Assembly (NCBI GenBank): GCA_020200195.1
Contig: JAIVJE010000339.1
Span: 3,435 to 10,286, forward strand
Length of the DNA stretch: 6,852 bases
Origin: Acidobacteriota bacterium
Lineage (GTDB): Bacteria; Acidobacteriota; Vicinamibacteria; Vicinamibacterales; 2-12-FULL-66-21
Direction of reading: 5' to 3'
This document shows positions 5,532-6,852 of the stretch, in pieces; within the stretch, counting starts at the first letter, position 1; the number at the start of each line of letters is the position of its first letter. Both the position numbers and the translations under genes were made by a program. The notes beneath the pieces are model-generated. The model did no database searches, had not been told where the DNA came from, and saw only the letters and a list, made by a program, of their open reading frames with translations.

Positions 5532-6852
5532 ATGCAGCCGCGTCAGGTCGTTCGGGCTCTGGCGATGGGCGCGCTCGCGTGCGCATCGGCAGTCGGCCTT
5601 GCGCAGACCGGCACAGGCACGGCGGCACAGCCCCAGCGTCCCCCGGGGTTCCGGACGGAAGTGAACTTCGTCCGAGTGGACGTGTATCCGACGGCCGACG
5701 GCGTGCCCGTGCAGGACTTGCGGGCGGAGGACTTCGAGCTGCTCGAGGACGGAGTGCCGCAGGCGATTAAGACGTTCGAGCACGTCGTCATCCGGCCTGT
5801 CGGCGCCGAGAGCGCCCGTGCCGAACCGAGCACATTGGAGGCGGCGAGACAGGCCGCCGCGAACCCGCGCAACAGGGTCTTCGTTCTGTTTCTCGACGTC
5901 CCTCACGTCACCGTGGCCGGGTCTCACAACATCAAGGAGCCGTTGATCCGCCTCGTGGATCGGATCCTGGGGCCGGACGATCTCGTCGGCGTGATGACTC
6001 CGGACATGTCGGCCGCGGACGTGACGCTGGGCCGCAAGACTGAGGTGCTCGCGCGCGGATTGCGGGAAAACTGGCCGTGGGGCAAGCGATTCGACAACAT
6101 CCGCCTGGACGAACGTGAGCGGTTATACGAGCGGTGTTATCCGGTGCTCCTGAAAGAAAGCGGGACCGCCGGCGACGGTTTTTCGAGGCTTGCCCGTGAG
6201 CTGATCAACCGGCGGCGGGAGCGCATGGTGCTCGATGCCATGAACGAGCTGGTGCTGTATCTCGGGGGCATTCGCGAGGAGCGTAAAGCAATCCTCACGG
6301 TGACCGAAGGGTGGCACCTCTACCGTCCGGATGAGAGCGTGACGGCCCTGAGGACCGACGTCGGCGGCCGGACCGAGCCTGTACCGGGCGTGGACCCGAT
6401 TACCGTCGGGCCAGACGGACAGATCACAACGAAAGACAAGCGGAGTTACGGCGGGACCACGAAGTCAGAATGCGACGCGGACCGTATGCGGCTCGCGATG
6501 ATGGACAACGAACGCTACTTCCGCGACATACTCGATACGGCCAACCGGAACAACGCGACTTTTTATCCGATCGATCCACGGGGCCTCCCGGTGTTCGACG
6601 CACCCATCGGCCCGCTCGCGCCGCCGTCGCCTGCCGTTGACGCCGCCATCCTGCGTCATCGTCAAGATACGATGCGCGTGCTCGCCTCCAATACCGACGG
6701 CATCGCGGTCATGAACAGCAACGATCTGGACCGCGGGCTCAAGCGCATTTCGGACGATCTCTCGTCGTACTATCTGCTTGGTTACTATTCGACAAACACG
6801 AAACTCGACGGCAAGTTCCGCGGAATCAAGGTTCGTGTGAAGCGCCCTGGAG
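5532..6852 (+). CDS. Secreted VWFA-related Acidobacterial domain protein (TIGR03436-like), C terminus beyond window
   Basis: An uninterrupted frame of 440 codons runs from the ATG at 5532 to the window edge. A Sec-type signal peptide is visible: MQPRQVVR, then a hydrophobic stretch ending VGLAQ with likely cleavage near Ala24. Residues 42-86 (VNFVRVDVYPTADG, then AEDFELLEDGVPQ) are the beta-rich N-terminal segment seen before the VWA-like domain in TIGR03436 proteins. The VWA-like core starts at VFVLFLDVPH (117-125) and continues with LVGVMTPDMSAADV. NATFYPIDPRGLP (341-353) and DDLSSYYLLGYYST (408-420) are late family hallmarks. The MIDAS motif is degenerate: Asp122 is present but the DxSxS serines are not, so classical metal binding is doubtful. 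A long insert at about 183-235 is rich in charged residues and carries Cys202. The molecular function of this family is unknown; the protein is expected outside the cytoplasm. It is divergent from the sugar operon and probably unrelated to it. Confidence 0.88.
   Translation, partial: MQPRQVVRALAMGALACASAVGLAQTGTGTAAQPQRPPGFRTEVNFVRVDVYPTADGVPVQDLRAEDFELLEDGVPQAIKTFEHVVIRPVGAESARAEPSTLEAARQAAANPRNRVFVLFLDVPHVTVAGSHNIKEPLIRLVDRILGPDDLVGVMTPDMSAADVTLGRKTEVLARGLRENWPWGKRFDNIRLDERERLYERCYPVLLKESGTAGDGFSRLARELINRRRERMVLDAMNELVLYLGGIREERKAILTVTEGWHLYRPDESVTALRTDVGGRTEPVPGVDPITVGPDGQITTKDKRSYGGTTKSECDADRMRLAMMDNERYFRDILDTANRNNATFYPIDPRGLPVFDAPIGPLAPPSPAVDAAILRHRQDTMRVLASNTDGIAVMNSNDLDRGLKRISDDLSSYYLLGYYSTNTKLDGKFRGIKVRVKRPG

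Noticed and set aside
5493..5927. Minus-strand open frame of 144 codons opposite the VWFA-related gene
   Set aside because: The plus strand carries a continuous 440-codon frame with signal peptide and family hallmarks through the same bases.

Overview
This GC-rich, gene-dense window most likely comes from an Acidobacteriota genome, probably near Vicinamibacteria. The best clue is the rightmost gene: it has the layout of the 'VWFA-related Acidobacterial domain' family (TIGR03436), a secreted family expanded in that phylum. The taxonomic call is inference from gene content and was not checked by a search.

Bases 1-5440 hold one tightly packed minus-strand operon. Read in the direction of transcription it encodes: an SDR dehydrogenase (5440-4673), a fumarylacetoacetate-hydrolase-family enzyme (4676-3819), an L-rhamnose-mutarotase-family protein (3822-3436), a Gfo/Idh/MocA oxidoreductase broken by a one-base frameshift (3424-2355), a COG3618 amidohydrolase/sugar lactonase (2355-1483), a periplasmic sugar-binding lipoprotein (1456-467), and the start of a sugar ABC transporter ATPase (470 to beyond base 1). 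Most junctions are ATGA, TGATG or GTGA overlaps, which suggests translational coupling. A near-consensus sigma70-type promoter (TTGACA, 17 bp, TAGAAT) lies just upstream of the SDR gene. An exact inverted repeat sits inside its spacer, and an imperfect CG-centred palindrome sits just upstream of the -35 box.

Together the genes match the non-phosphorylative catabolism of a 6-deoxyhexose, L-fucose or L-rhamnose. Sugar is imported by the ABC system, its anomers are equilibrated by the mutarotase, it is oxidised to a lactone, the lactone is opened by the amidohydrolase, and the acid is dehydrated. The 3-deoxy-2-keto acid is then oxidised at C4 by the SDR, and the diketo acid is cleaved by the FAH enzyme to pyruvate and lactate. 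The aldonate dehydratase (enolase superfamily) and a clearly assigned sugar 1-dehydrogenase are not in the window. The Gfo/Idh protein is a candidate for the latter.

Bases 5441-5531 are the divergent intergenic region. From 5532 to the right edge runs a plus-strand gene, open to the window end, for a secreted VWFA-related protein. It has no evident link to sugar catabolism. No RNA genes, insertion sequences, CRISPR arrays or convincing terminators were seen, and no gene-free stretch exceeds 100 bases.
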